Positions 7,389 through 16,431 are shown, counted from the stretch's first letter. The stretch is DNA of 64,000 bases from Verrucomicrobiota bacterium (GCA_018239895.1 JAFEGL010000003.1:225859-289858), one strand, 5' to 3'. Notes: generated from the letters alone by a model not told the origin. Numbers and translations: made by a program.

Positions 7389-8904
7389 AATCAAGACGTA
7401 TGACGAAATTTCCCCCATCCTGGATTCCTTCCGCAAAGAAGGACTCAAAATAGTTCAATGCCATGGAGTCTTCGACTTACTTCATCCAGGCCACATGCGG
7501 CACTTCAGAGAAGCAAAAGCCCAAGGAGACGTGCTTGTTGTCTCGATCACTCAAGACCGCTTTGTGAACAAAGGCCCGGGGCGGCCAGCCTTCACTGAAT
7601 CACTCCGGCTGGAAGCTCTCGCTTCTTTGGAAGATATCGATTATGTTGTCCTCAACGATGCACCAGATGCCATTTCAGCGATCGAAAGAATCAAACCCAC
7701 GATTTATGTAAAAGGGATAGAATATAAAAACCATAACGAAGACGTTACTGGTAAAATTTCTCTCGAAGCAAAAGCCGTTGAAAATCTCGGGGGGAAAATC
7801 CATTATACAAACGATATCGTTTTCAGCTCCTCCTCCCTTTTGAACAAATACTTCGATTCTCAGTCGCCTGAAGTCATCGATTTTCTTAATAAACTTAAAA
7901 AACAGTTCACATCCGATCAAATCATCAAGCACATAGAAGCCCTGTTTGATCTCAAAGTTCTTGTGATTGGTGATGCCATCATCGATGAATACCAATATGC
8001 AGAACCATTAGGTCAATCTGGAAAAGGGCACCACATGGTCGTTCGGAGCCTCGAAAAGGAAATTTTCCTTGGAGGGTCGCTCATTATTGCCAACCACATC
8101 GCTCAATTCTCATCTCAAGTGACCCTCGTAACAGCGCTAGGGAGAAACTGTCCATTCATCAACTTCATCCAACAAAACCTCGATCCGAAGGTCGATCGGA
8201 AAATCACATATCTTGAAGATACAACCACCCTTATAAAAAAGCGGTACGTTCATAAAGATGGAAAAACCCTGACAAAACTGTTTGAGACCTATTCCGGGCA
8301 AGACGAGCTTCTCAATCAAAGCGAAACTGATCGGATCATCAAATTTTTAGCTACCAACGGGTCAAAATACGACCTAGTTTTGAGCTGTGATTTCGGAAAC
8401 GGGTTTACAAACCCTCAAATGATCGACGCCATCTGCGATGTTCCTGCTCACTTAGCCTTGAACACTCAAACAAATAGCGGCAATCGGGGCTTCAATGTAG
8501 TTACCAACTACAAACGGGCCGATTTCATCTCCTTAAACGAACCTGAACTCCGCTTGGCTGCCCACAATAAAACATCCTCTCTTGAAGGGATCGCTGCAGA
8601 TATCTGCCAAGTAATGAATTGTCCATTCATATCGATCACTCGAGGCATCAAAGGAGTCTCTTGCTATTCAATGGATGGGACCCATTTTTCACTGCCCGCC
8701 TTGGTCACGAATAGTGTAGATCGAATTGGGGCAGGAGATAGCTATCTCTCGCTTGCAGCGATGTGCTCAGCCAAAAAATATCCTCCTCTTTTAAGCAGCT
8801 TCATAGGATCATTAGCTGCAGCCATCAGCGTTCAGATGATCGGCAACCAAGAGCCCATTAAAAAAGACGCCCTCTGCAAATTTGCCATCAGGTTATTGAA
8901 ATGA
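7354..8904 (+). CDS. HldE-like bifunctional protein: N-terminal nucleotidyltransferase plus C-terminal PfkB-type sugar kinase
   Basis: 516 residues in two domains. Residues about 30-170 are a cytidylyltransferase-like domain: QCHGVFDLLHPGHMRHF (35-51, HxGH motif), the RxEALASLEDIDYV region, PTIYVKGIEY and a closing FSSSSLLNKYF. Residues about 195-510 are a ribokinase/PfkB domain ending in DRIGAGDSYL (about 455-464), the anion-hole and catalytic Asp motif. E. coli HldE has the same two activities in the opposite order (kinase first). The likely role is phosphorylation of heptose 7-phosphate and nucleotide activation. It overlaps gmhA upstream by 35 bp and the E1-alpha gene by ATGA. Which nucleotide is used (ADP, GDP or CDP) is unknown. 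Confidence 0.82.
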   Translation: MVNSLHQSVLTKIKTYDEISPILDSFRKEGLKIVQCHGVFDLLHPGHMRHFREAKAQGDVLVVSITQDRFVNKGPGRPAFTESLRLEALASLEDIDYVVLNDAPDAISAIERIKPTIYVKGIEYKNHNEDVTGKISLEAKAVENLGGKIHYTNDIVFSSSSLLNKYFDSQSPEVIDFLNKLKKQFTSDQIIKHIEALFDLKVLVIGDAIIDEYQYAEPLGQSGKGHHMVVRSLEKEIFLGGSLIIANHIAQFSSQVTLVTALGRNCPFINFIQQNLDPKVDRKITYLEDTTTLIKKRYVHKDGKTLTKLFETYSGQDELLNQSETDRIIKFLATNGSKYDLVLSCDFGNGFTNPQMIDAICDVPAHLALNTQTNSGNRGFNVVTNYKRADFISLNEPELRLAAHNKTSSLEGIAADICQVMNCPFISITRGIKGVSCYSMDGTHFSLPALVTNSVDRIGAGDSYLSLAAMCSAKKYPPLLSSFIGSLAAAISVQMIGNQEPIKKDALCKFAIRLLK

Positions 8905-9887
8905 AAACCAGTTCCATTGATCAACTCTCTCTATCGACTAAGCAGAAAAATTGTAAACTGCTCTTCAAAGAGATGCTTAGAATTCGCCTCATCGAAGAGG
9001 CCATTGCTGAGAGATACAATCAACAAAATATGCGATGCCCTGTCCATCTCAGCATCGGCCAAGAAGCCGTTGCCGTTGGTGTATGTAAAGCCGCTTTACA
9101 TTCAGATTATCTCATCAGTACTCACCGTGCTCATGCCCATTATCTCGCCAAAGGGGGCGATCTGAAAAGGATGATCGCTGAGATTTATGGAAAAGCCACA
9201 GGTTGTTGCGGAGGCAGGGGAGGGTCTATGCACCTCATAGACCAATCAGTTGGGATGATGGGGTCTACTCCGATCGTAGGCGGAAGCATTCCTGTCGGCG
9301 TCGGGTATGCTTTTGCATCTCACTTGAGAAAAGAAGATAGAATAACGATCATTTTTTTTGGCGAAGGGACTACTGAAGAAGGAGTTTTTGCAGAAAGCAT
9401 CAATTTTGCATCTTTAAGAAAATTGCCCGTCCTCTTTGTCTGTGAAAATAACCTCTATTCTGTCTATTCGCCATTGAACGTTCGTCAGCCTGATGAACGA
9501 GATAGAGTCGGCATCGTCCGTTCTCATGGTATTTGGGCAAAAAAAGGATTCGGGAACGATGTTGAAGAGGTCCTCAATCTTTCAACAGAGGCTGTTCAAT
9601 GGATCCGCCAGGGAAACGGCCCAGCATTCTTAGAGTTCGATACCTATCGACACCGAGAGCATTGTGGCCCTAACTTCGATAACGACATTGGATATCGAAC
9701 CCCAGAAGAATTTGAAATCTGGAAGAAAAAGTGTCCTATATCTCTTTACGGTTCAAGAATAGATCCCGCTGAATACGATAAAATCCATGCTGAAATTAAA
9801 GCAGAAATCGAAGAGGCATTTCATTTTGCTGAGACCAGCCCCTTCCCTCAATTCAACCCAGAATCAGAAAGCCCTTACGCCCACTAA
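8901..9887 (+). CDS. TPP-dependent 2-oxo-acid dehydrogenase E1 alpha-like protein
   Basis: 328 residues of the PDH E1-alpha/AcoA type. STHRAHAHYLAKGG, GKATGCCGGRGGSMHLID and FFGEGTTEEGVFAESINFAS...CENNLYSVYS are visible; the last is the TPP/Mg motif, with GEG in place of the usual GDG and the NN end kept. The phosphorylation-loop-like region is short, as in bacteria. It pairs with the E1-beta gene just downstream. No E2 or E3 gene is nearby, so a normal dehydrogenase complex is not encoded here. A TPP-dependent carbon-carbon transfer on a sugar is one possibility. The start overlaps the preceding stop (ATGA). Confidence 0.85.
   Translation: MKTSSIDQLSLSTKQKNCKLLFKEMLRIRLIEEAIAERYNQQNMRCPVHLSIGQEAVAVGVCKAALHSDYLISTHRAHAHYLAKGGDLKRMIAEIYGKATGCCGGRGGSMHLIDQSVGMMGSTPIVGGSIPVGVGYAFASHLRKEDRITIIFFGEGTTEEGVFAESINFASLRKLPVLFVCENNLYSVYSPLNVRQPDERDRVGIVRSHGIWAKKGFGNDVEEVLNLSTEAVQWIRQGNGPAFLEFDTYRHREHCGPNFDNDIGYRTPEEFEIWKKKCPISLYGSRIDPAEYDKIHAEIKAEIEEAFHFAETSPFPQFNPESESPYAH
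9083..9101. repeat. 19-bp palindrome, copy 1 (inside E1-alpha gene)
   Basis: Reads ATGTAAAGCCGCTTTACAT, a perfect odd-length palindrome around one centre base. It is in frame inside the E1-alpha gene, encoding the residues around CKAALH. Other copies are at 17419, 24683, 34206 and 57739. Confidence 0.85.
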
Positions 9888-9889
9888 AT

Positions 9890-10963
9890 ATGAATAGACA
9901 AATCAGATATAACGAAGCGATTCTCGAAGCGACCGATCTCATGATGGAGAAAGATCCATCGGTCTATATCATGGGATTAGGAGTTCCGGACCCTAAGGGT
10001 ATTTTTGGAACTACAAATGGCTTAGAGAAAAAATATGGCCCCAACCGGGTCATGGATATGCCTACTTCAGAAAACGCGATGACAGGAGTAGCTATAGGCT
10101 CGGCCATTGCTGGCATGCGACCAATTATGACCCATCAGCGGGTTGACTTTTTTCTCTTAGCTCTCGATCAATTGATCAACAATGGATCCAAATGGCACTA
10201 CATGTTCAATCGACAAATGTCTGTGCCTCTCGTGATCCGTCTTATCATAGGGCGAGGCTGGGGACAAGGGCCTCAACATTCTCAATCGCTTCAGAGCCTT
10301 TTCGCCCATATTCCTGGTCTCAAAGTAGTCATGCCCTCAAATCCCTACGATGCAAAAGGACTCCTCATCTCCTCCATCGAAGATAATAATCCAGTAATCT
10401 ATCTCGAGCACCGATGGCTTCATGGTATTTTCGGAGATGTTCCAAAAGAACTGTATCGCGTTCCTATCGGCAAAGCAAAAATTCTCCAAGAAGGAACCGA
10501 TATTACCCTCATCGCAAGTTCCCACATGACATTAGAGTCTTGGAGAGCCATTCAACTACTTAAAGACGAAGGAATCTCCATCGAGATGATCGATGTTCGG
10601 ACAATTCGGCCTTTAGATGAAGATACTATTCTCTCGTCTATATGCAAGACAGGTCGTCTGATTGTCGTCGATCCTGACTGGAAATGTTGTGGACTAGCAA
10701 GTGAAATCGTGGCGCTTGCCTCTGAACAAGCATTTTCGTTTCTTAAACACCCTCCAGTCCGAATTACTTACCCCGATCGAATGACCCCAACGAGCTGGAA
10801 ACTAGCAAACCATTTTTACCCAACAGCCAAACACATTGCTGCAGAAATATTAAAAATGATGAACAAGCCTAACCGCTCAAAAGATTATCTCGAGGAGGCT
10901 ATGAAGCAAGCCCGTGAAGAGCCGCTCGACGTGCCAAATAAAGAATTCTGCGGACCATTCTAA
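9890..10963 (+). CDS. TPP-dependent 2-oxo-acid dehydrogenase E1 beta-like protein
   Basis: 357 residues of the transketolase C-terminal/E1-beta type. TSENAMTGVAIGSAIAGMRPI, LDQLINNGSKWHYMF, GRGWGQGPQHSQSLQ and the C-terminal VDVRTIRPLDEDTI-like segment (seen as MIDVRTIRPLDEDTIL) match the family. About 40 residues extend past the usual E1-beta end. It starts two bases after the E1-alpha stop, so the two should form an alpha2beta2 enzyme. The association with gmhA, an hldE-like gene and three nucleotide-sugar SDRs points to glycan synthesis rather than central metabolism. E1-type pairs in O-antigen clusters of other bacteria support this in general terms. Confidence 0.85.
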   Translation: MNRQIRYNEAILEATDLMMEKDPSVYIMGLGVPDPKGIFGTTNGLEKKYGPNRVMDMPTSENAMTGVAIGSAIAGMRPIMTHQRVDFFLLALDQLINNGSKWHYMFNRQMSVPLVIRLIIGRGWGQGPQHSQSLQSLFAHIPGLKVVMPSNPYDAKGLLISSIEDNNPVIYLEHRWLHGIFGDVPKELYRVPIGKAKILQEGTDITLIASSHMTLESWRAIQLLKDEGISIEMIDVRTIRPLDEDTILSSICKTGRLIVVDPDWKCCGLASEIVALASEQAFSFLKHPPVRITYPDRMTPTSWKLANHFYPTAKHIAAEILKMMNKPNRSKDYLEEAMKQAREEPLDVPNKEFCGPF

Positions 10964-10975
10964 AGAGGAAATAAC

Positions 10976-11962
10976 ATGAAAAAGGTTCTTGTCATTGGAA
11001 GCAACTCCTTTTCAGGCAGCGATTTTATTGATCTTCTCCTGGAAAAAGGCGAATACGAAGTTGTAGGCGTGAGCCGCTCATCTGAGAAAAGTTCTCTCTT
11101 TTTACCCTATAAAAGGCGAAATTCTCAACTTTTCCGATTTTACCAAATCGATTTAAATAAAGACCTACACTTGTTAGAAATCATACTCAGCGAATTTCGA
11201 CCCAACTACATCGTCAATTTCGCGGCTCAGAGCGAAGTGGCGCCGAGCTGGGCCAACCCCGACCAATGGTTCCAAACAAATGCCGTTGCATTGACCCGCT
11301 TAGCTAACATACTTAAAAATAAACAATTTCTTGAAAAATATGTCCACATCTCTTCTCCAGAAGTCTATGGGACATGCGAAGGCGTCGTAAAAGAAGACGC
11401 GCCTCTGAATCCTACGACCCCTTATGCAGCGTCAAAGGCCGCAGGTGATCTCTCGTTATTTACATTTCAGAAAAACTTCTACTTTCCTCTAGTTATGATC
11501 CGCGGGACAAACGTTTACGGAGCTCATCAACAGCTGTTTAAGATCGTTCCCCGCTCCATTATCAATGTGAAGGGGAAGAAAATCATCGAACTTCACGGTG
11601 GAGGGAAGGCCGTAAAATCCTACATTCACATTCGCGACGTCTCCCATGGAGAGTTGACTGTAATGAAAGAAGGATCCATCGGGAACATCTACCACCTATC
11701 GCCAGACCAAGGCATTAGCGTCCGCGACGTCGTCCAACAAATCTGCGATCGGATGGGGACTCCGTTTTCCAGCGCCACTGTAGAGGTTGAAGAGAGACTT
11801 GGACAAGACAAAGCCTATGTAATTGATTCTACCAAAACAAGAAAGCTTGGCTGGAAACCTCAAATTTCATTCTCCGATGGCATACAAAAAACCATCGCCT
11901 GGGTAGAAGAAAATTACCAAGAAATTTTGAAGCAACCTCTCAACTACGTTCATAAGGAATAG
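10976..11962 (+). CDS. NAD-dependent nucleotide-sugar 4,6-dehydratase-like protein
   Basis: 328 residues. An unusual glycine motif, IGSNSFSGSDF (7-17), is followed by NFAAQSEVAPSWANP, HISSPEVYGT (125-132), TPYAASKAAGD (Tyr150, Lys154) and GTNVYGAHQQLFK. The HxSSxEVYG and NxYGxxQ motifs place it nearest RfbB/Gmd-type 4,6-dehydratases; the canonical TDE becomes SPE, so the general-acid Asp is replaced by Pro while the Glu is kept. It may be a dehydratase or a diverged epimerase. GAGGAAAT lies just before the ATG. A 6-deoxy-heptose pathway would need such a step. Confidence 0.8.
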   Translation: MKKVLVIGSNSFSGSDFIDLLLEKGEYEVVGVSRSSEKSSLFLPYKRRNSQLFRFYQIDLNKDLHLLEIILSEFRPNYIVNFAAQSEVAPSWANPDQWFQTNAVALTRLANILKNKQFLEKYVHISSPEVYGTCEGVVKEDAPLNPTTPYAASKAAGDLSLFTFQKNFYFPLVMIRGTNVYGAHQQLFKIVPRSIINVKGKKIIELHGGGKAVKSYIHIRDVSHGELTVMKEGSIGNIYHLSPDQGISVRDVVQQICDRMGTPFSSATVEVEERLGQDKAYVIDSTKTRKLGWKPQISFSDGIQKTIAWVEENYQEILKQPLNYVHKE

Positions 11963-11965
11963 TCC

Positions 11966-12625
11966 ATGAAACAGGAAGTCGACCTTCTCATCAATTATCC
12001 CAAGGCTAAAAGAAACGTTTTAGAGCGGGGACAGACGAAGACAGAAGAAGACCGCCAAATCGCCAGACAATTCGGCAAGGACTTCTTCGATGGCGACAGA
12101 CGCCATGGATATGGGGGATACAATTACCATCCTCGCTTTTGGGGGCCCGTCGTTCCCACTTTCCAAAAATTTTATAACCTTACTTCCGAAAGCACCATCC
12201 TTGACGTAGGTTGTGGCAAAGGGTTTATGCTCTATGATTTTTCTTTAGCGATCCCCGGGATCAACGTAAAAGGGATCGATGTTTCGAAATATGCCATCGA
12301 AAATGCCTACGAACCGATGAAACCCTATGTTTCTGTCGCAGATGCTCGAAATTTACCTTTCAAAGACAAATCCTTCGATCTAGTAATCTCGATCAATACC
12401 ATCCACAACTTAGAAAAAGAAGAGCTAAAAAAGTCATTAAAGGAGATTCAGCGAGTCTCGAAAGGCAACAGCTTTATCACAGTAGATGCCTACCGGAACG
12501 ACCAAGAAAAAGAACTCATGTTCGCTTGGAATCTGACAGCCAAAACGATCCTTTCTGTTGATGAATGGAAAGATCTCTTTCAGGAAGTTGGCTATACTGG
12601 CGACTATTTTTGGTTCATCCCCTAA
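11966..12625 (+). CDS. Class I SAM-dependent methyltransferase
   Basis: 219 residues with SAM motif I ILDVGCGKGFMLYDF (78-92), the acidic GIDVSKYAIENA and the motif IV-like KSFDLVISINTIHNLE. The family is clear; the substrate is not. It starts three bases after the dehydratase stop and is the last gene of the operon before a strong hairpin, so a sugar or sugar-nucleotide methylation is a reasonable inference. An N-terminal region of about 70 residues (RRHGYGGYNYHPRFW) precedes the Rossmann core and may bind substrate. Confidence 0.82.
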   Translation: MKQEVDLLINYPKAKRNVLERGQTKTEEDRQIARQFGKDFFDGDRRHGYGGYNYHPRFWGPVVPTFQKFYNLTSESTILDVGCGKGFMLYDFSLAIPGINVKGIDVSKYAIENAYEPMKPYVSVADARNLPFKDKSFDLVISINTIHNLEKEELKKSLKEIQRVSKGNSFITVDAYRNDQEKELMFAWNLTAKTILSVDEWKDLFQEVGYTGDYFWFIP

Positions 12626-12629
12626 TTGA

Positions 12630-12653
12630 AAATCCCGAGGACTCTCGGGATTT
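12630..12653. terminator. Bidirectional intrinsic terminator between sugar operon and uvrB
   Basis: A perfect 10-bp stem, AAATCCCGAG/CTCGGGATTT, with a GACT loop is followed by CATTTTT on the plus side and, on the minus side, by TTTTCAA. It sits between convergent genes and touches the uvrB stop codon. Confidence 0.85.
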
Positions 12654-14659
12654 CATTTTTCAGGTTCGCTTTTCAATAGTTCTAGATTTTGGTAATAGCG
12701 CATGAGATCACGCGCTCTGGCCGCATCCTCGAAGCGGAGCTCCTTAGCCGCCAGCCTCATTTCCACTTCACACTCTTTGATTTTCGTCTCTAAATGCGGA
12801 ATGTCAATAGATGACTTTTTCGACGATTTTTCTTCCCCTGGTGGCTCTTCAGAAAATCCAAAAGTCTCTTCAATCGAAGCTGCAGTTTCACGTTTAACCG
12901 AGCGGGGAACAATATTATGCTTTTCGTTATAAGCCTGTTGATGTTGACGTCGCGAGGAAGTGATTTCGATCGCCTTTCGGATAGAATCGGTCTGCCTATC
13001 TGCATACATGATCACGCGACCTCGGATATTTCTTGCGGCTCTTCCACATGTCTGGATCAAGGCAGTTTCTGAGCGAAGGAAACCTTCCTTATCGGCATCT
13101 AAAATGACTACGAGAGATACTTCGGGCAAATCAAGCCCTTCTCGCAATAGGTTAATGCCTACTAGAACATCAAACTCGCCTTTCCTGAGCGATTTAAGGA
13201 TCCTCATTCTTTCCAAGGTATCGATATCTGAATGGATGTATTTTGCCTTAACGCCGATCTCATTTAGATATTTAGACAGATCTTCCGATAGCTTCTTCGT
13301 AAGGGTCGTGACAAGAACGCGGCCCCCTTTTTCCGTCTCAACTCGGATCTCTTCTAAGCAGTCGTCCACTTGCCCCGCAGCTGGTTTTACCGTGATTTCG
13401 GGATCGAGAAGCCCTGTTGGGCGGATGATTTGCTGAATAAGATCTCCTTCGGCCTCTTGTATTTCCCACATGCCTGGAGTAGCAGATACATAGATGACTT
13501 GACGGAATTTTTCGTAGGTTTCTTCAAATTTTAGAGGGCGGTTATCAAAAGCTGATGGGAGTCTGAATCCAAATTCGATTAGAGCCTGTTTCCTTGAGCG
13601 ATCGCCATTGTACATGGCGTGAAGTTGAGGCAGGGTCTGATGGGACTCATCGATAAAGAAGAGAAAATCCTCAGGAAAGTAATCGAGTAGGCAAGGAGGA
13701 GGCGCGCCGGCTAACCGTTGGCTGAAATGGCGAGAATAGTTTTCCACTCCTTTGCAGAATCCGATTTCCTTGATCATTTCTAGATCATAATTTGTTCTTT
13801 CACGAATTCTCTGAGCTTCAATCAACCGATTTTCTGCTTCAAAAAATGCTATCCTTTCTTTTAGCTCGGCCCTTATCGTTTCGATAGCACGATAGCGGAC
13901 ATGCTCTGGGGTGACGTAATGGGATCCTGGGAAAATAGTTACTGCTTCGAGCCGTTGGCGAACTTTGCCTGTAATAGGGTCCACTTCGCTGATCCTCTCA
14001 ACTTCGTCTCCAAAAAACTCTATTCTGTAAACCAGGTCATCTTCATAGGCAGGGGCAATTTCCAACACATCGCCTCGAGCCCTAAATGTGGCTCGAGCCA
14101 TCTCAAAATCATTCCTTGTATAATGTAGTTCAACAAGATGGAGTAGAACGTCGTCTCGGCGAACTTTCTGCTTCAAGGACAGTTTAAGAAGCATCTGGCT
14201 GTAGTATTCGGGAGTTCCCAATCCATAGATGCAAGATACAGACGCCACGATGATCACATCTGAGCGCTCAATCAGCGATCGAGTCGCGCTGAGCCTCATT
14301 TTCTCAATTCTGTCATTGATGGCTAGGTCTTTTTCGATGTAGGTATCGGTTCTAGCTATGTACGCTTCCGGTTGATAGTAATCGTAGTATGAAACAAAGT
14401 ATTCAACTGCATTATCGGGGAAAAAAGACTTGAATTCTTGATAGAGCTGAGCGGCAAGAGTCTTATTGTGAGCCAATATAATGGCAGGCTTATTGACCTT
14501 CTGGATCACATTTGCCATTGTAAAGGTCTTTCCGGACCCTGTGATCCCTAAGAGAACCTGAGCTTCTTTTCCGTTCTGGATCCCTTCAACTAATCGGTCA
14601 ATTGCTTGAGGTTGGTCACCGGTGGGGGAAAATTCAGATTTGAGGCGAAACATATTCAA
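12653..14659 (-). CDS. uvrB: Excinuclease ABC subunit B
   Basis: 668 residues, full length. Walker A GITGSGKT (38-45), the beta-hairpin YYDYYQPEAYI that inserts behind a lesion, FIDESHQTLPQ (Walker B), VLVGINLLREGLDLPEV and QTCGRAARN (helicase motifs V and VI) and a C-terminal UVR domain (KELRFEDAARARDLMRY) that contacts UvrC are all visible. It acts in nucleotide-excision repair with UvrA and UvrC. The start overlaps the thyX stop as ATGA; the third codon is also ATG. thyX and uvrB are thus cotranscribed from the minus strand. Confidence 0.97.
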   Translation of the reverse strand: MNMFRLKSEFSPTGDQPQAIDRLVEGIQNGKEAQVLLGITGSGKTFTMANVIQKVNKPAIILAHNKTLAAQLYQEFKSFFPDNAVEYFVSYYDYYQPEAYIARTDTYIEKDLAINDRIEKMRLSATRSLIERSDVIIVASVSCIYGLGTPEYYSQMLLKLSLKQKVRRDDVLLHLVELHYTRNDFEMARATFRARGDVLEIAPAYEDDLVYRIEFFGDEVERISEVDPITGKVRQRLEAVTIFPGSHYVTPEHVRYRAIETIRAELKERIAFFEAENRLIEAQRIRERTNYDLEMIKEIGFCKGVENYSRHFSQRLAGAPPPCLLDYFPEDFLFFIDESHQTLPQLHAMYNGDRSRKQALIEFGFRLPSAFDNRPLKFEETYEKFRQVIYVSATPGMWEIQEAEGDLIQQIIRPTGLLDPEITVKPAAGQVDDCLEEIRVETEKGGRVLVTTLTKKLSEDLSKYLNEIGVKAKYIHSDIDTLERMRILKSLRKGEFDVLVGINLLREGLDLPEVSLVVILDADKEGFLRSETALIQTCGRAARNIRGRVIMYADRQTDSIRKAIEITSSRRQHQQAYNEKHNIVPRSVKRETAASIEETFGFSEEPPGEEKSSKKSSIDIPHLETKIKECEVEMRLAAKELRFEDAARARDLMRYYQNLELLKSEPEK

Positions 14660-16290
14660 GGGTGAAGCTGCTGCTTTTCTTCTTTTCTAATTTCAGCGCC
14701 AAGACGCCCGAGTTCATAACCTTCATAATCAACGAATTTGAAAAATCTTTCAAAAGCTGGGAAGGCAGTGCTCACTTGGCGCGCCATTTCTTGGGCAATT
14801 AGTCGATACATGGGATGGCCGGCAGCTTGAGATCTTAATTCGCAGAGCCACTGAAGGCCGCGTAAATTTACATGGAAATACCAATGGACATTGTAAGCCA
14901 TGGGAACGACATACTGAGCTTCTTCTGGCAATTCCGCTGCGATTGTATCGTAGGCTATTTTCGCCCGCTCCATCGCTTCGACATAGTCTTTTTCCATCTC
15001 AGTACCAGCAATTTCTGGGGGAATGTAATATTCATAACTACAAGTGAGCAATTGCCTTTCCTGCGTTAACATCCGATGGCGATGAAGGTCGCGATAAATT
15101 CCGAAGTCAGCAAGAATTTCGAAAGTAAAAAAGGCGTGCTCCAGGGCTCGAGGAGATTTATGCCGACGGTTTTCACGAGACGAGCAAGCGGCATCTAAAA
15201 GACGCGACAAATCCTCTTCGGGAAGTTTTCTGCAATAATCTTGTAATTCAGCAAGGCCGGCTTGAGACGAAGAGAATAAAAGCGCCCCTGCCACTTTGGC
15301 CACGGCATCTGGATCGCTTCCAATCAAACGAGCTCCAGGTTGGGTCATTTTCTCGACGGAAGGTCCAATATGATGCTGAGCGAATTGTCTAATTTCAGAC
15401 TGCATCGACTCATAAAATTGTGCAGTAGCCTGATAGTGCTTATGGGCAGGGTCTCCTCGGCGAATGAAAGAAGGGATGACCTTGCTAAGCTCCTGGATCG
15501 ATTTCTTACCGATTTCCTGCATTTCTGCCAGATTGTGCATGTTGAGCTTCTGGATGAGCGACTCAAAAAAGCGGCCGTTGCCAAAAACGCCCATGTTCGT
15601 GAGGGCGCTTGCAGGAAGAAGGCCGCGCAGGCAATCGAGCACTTTCGCCCTCAGCGCAGCAGTGTAAGCTGTTTTTGAAATCTCTGGGTCTTTTGGAAAA
15701 CCCTTCTCAATCTGAGCAGTTAGCGGTGGGATTAATTTGCTGTATGTATCAAATAAAAAGTTGCATGTATCGAGAAATAATCCACGATAGGCCGATGTCA
15801 TCAGAACGGGTTCTTGATAATAAAGATAATGTCCATTTACTTTTTGGTCGAAATAGATGTACCGAGTCGATTTCTCTAAAGGCGATCCGCCAATCCGATT
15901 ATCCTCGATCATTTTCGCAGCGATCATAGAGACGTTTTCTATCGCCAGATGAGCGCCTCCCAATTCGCCAATTGAATCATCTCCATATCCATCCAATATC
16001 CGATCATAGAAATTCTGCGCTTTTTGAATGGCCATTAACTGGTCCTGAGACGCATCGGCCTCGGCGTGTTTACCTGCAATAGAAGAAAAAGCCGTATCTT
16101 CGTTTAAAATAAAATCTTTCAAGAGGAGAGACCGAAGCCCAAGAGTTGAACGAGAATAGCGAGAAAACAGGGCTCCTTTAATGACCTCAGGCACATTCCT
16201 GATCACAAAAATATTGCTTGAGGTGTTAGTTACGAAATGCTCGAGAATTTTGATCTGGCTCTCAGTAAACTCTTCATAGCCTTGTAACAT
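14656..16290 (-). CDS. thyX: Double-length flavin-dependent thymidylate synthase (chlamydial ThyX type)
   Basis: 544 residues, about twice a normal ThyX, consistent with two tandem ThyX-like domains. The C-terminal domain has LHRHRMLTQERQLLTCSYEYY (near residue 400), aligning with the ThyX motif RHRxxSxNexSxRY, but with Thr, Gln and Leu at positions usually Ser, Asn and Ser. The N-terminal domain has a degenerate counterpart, FSRYSRSTLGLRSLL. ThyX makes dTMP from dUMP using FAD and methylene-tetrahydrofolate. GGGGG lies just before the ATG. thyX next to hemB, and greA two genes further on, recalls C. trachomatis CT632-CT636 (from memory). Confidence 0.8.
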   Translation of the reverse strand: MLQGYEEFTESQIKILEHFVTNTSSNIFVIRNVPEVIKGALFSRYSRSTLGLRSLLLKDFILNEDTAFSSIAGKHAEADASQDQLMAIQKAQNFYDRILDGYGDDSIGELGGAHLAIENVSMIAAKMIEDNRIGGSPLEKSTRYIYFDQKVNGHYLYYQEPVLMTSAYRGLFLDTCNFLFDTYSKLIPPLTAQIEKGFPKDPEISKTAYTAALRAKVLDCLRGLLPASALTNMGVFGNGRFFESLIQKLNMHNLAEMQEIGKKSIQELSKVIPSFIRRGDPAHKHYQATAQFYESMQSEIRQFAQHHIGPSVEKMTQPGARLIGSDPDAVAKVAGALLFSSSQAGLAELQDYCRKLPEEDLSRLLDAACSSRENRRHKSPRALEHAFFTFEILADFGIYRDLHRHRMLTQERQLLTCSYEYYIPPEIAGTEMEKDYVEAMERAKIAYDTIAAELPEEAQYVVPMAYNVHWYFHVNLRGLQWLCELRSQAAGHPMYRLIAQEMARQVSTAFPAFERFFKFVDYEGYELGRLGAEIRKEEKQQLHP

Positions 16291-16316
16291 CTATACCCCC
16301 TAAAACAGACCGGAAA

Positions 16317-16334
16317 TTGAACTTTAAAGTTCAA
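16317..16334. promoter_or_regulatory. 18-bp perfect palindrome between divergent thyX and hemB
   Basis: TTGAACTTTAAAGTTCAA is a perfect even palindrome, 27 bp upstream of the thyX start and about 100 bp from hemB. Its position in the 141-bp divergent spacer suggests an operator, but no regulator is identified. GTTCAAGGG recurs just downstream at about 16358. Confidence 0.4.
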
Positions 16335-16431
16335 GGGTGCCACATCCTCTTTAGGAGTTCAAGGGAATGTTGGAAGTTGTTTATTTCAAAATCAATGTAT
16401 GCCAACCTTTGTTGAAATAATTTGAGGAATT

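Noticed and set aside
12960..13436. 158-residue plus-strand frame inside uvrB
   Set aside because: Antisense shadow of a conserved gene, with low-complexity Ser/Arg composition.
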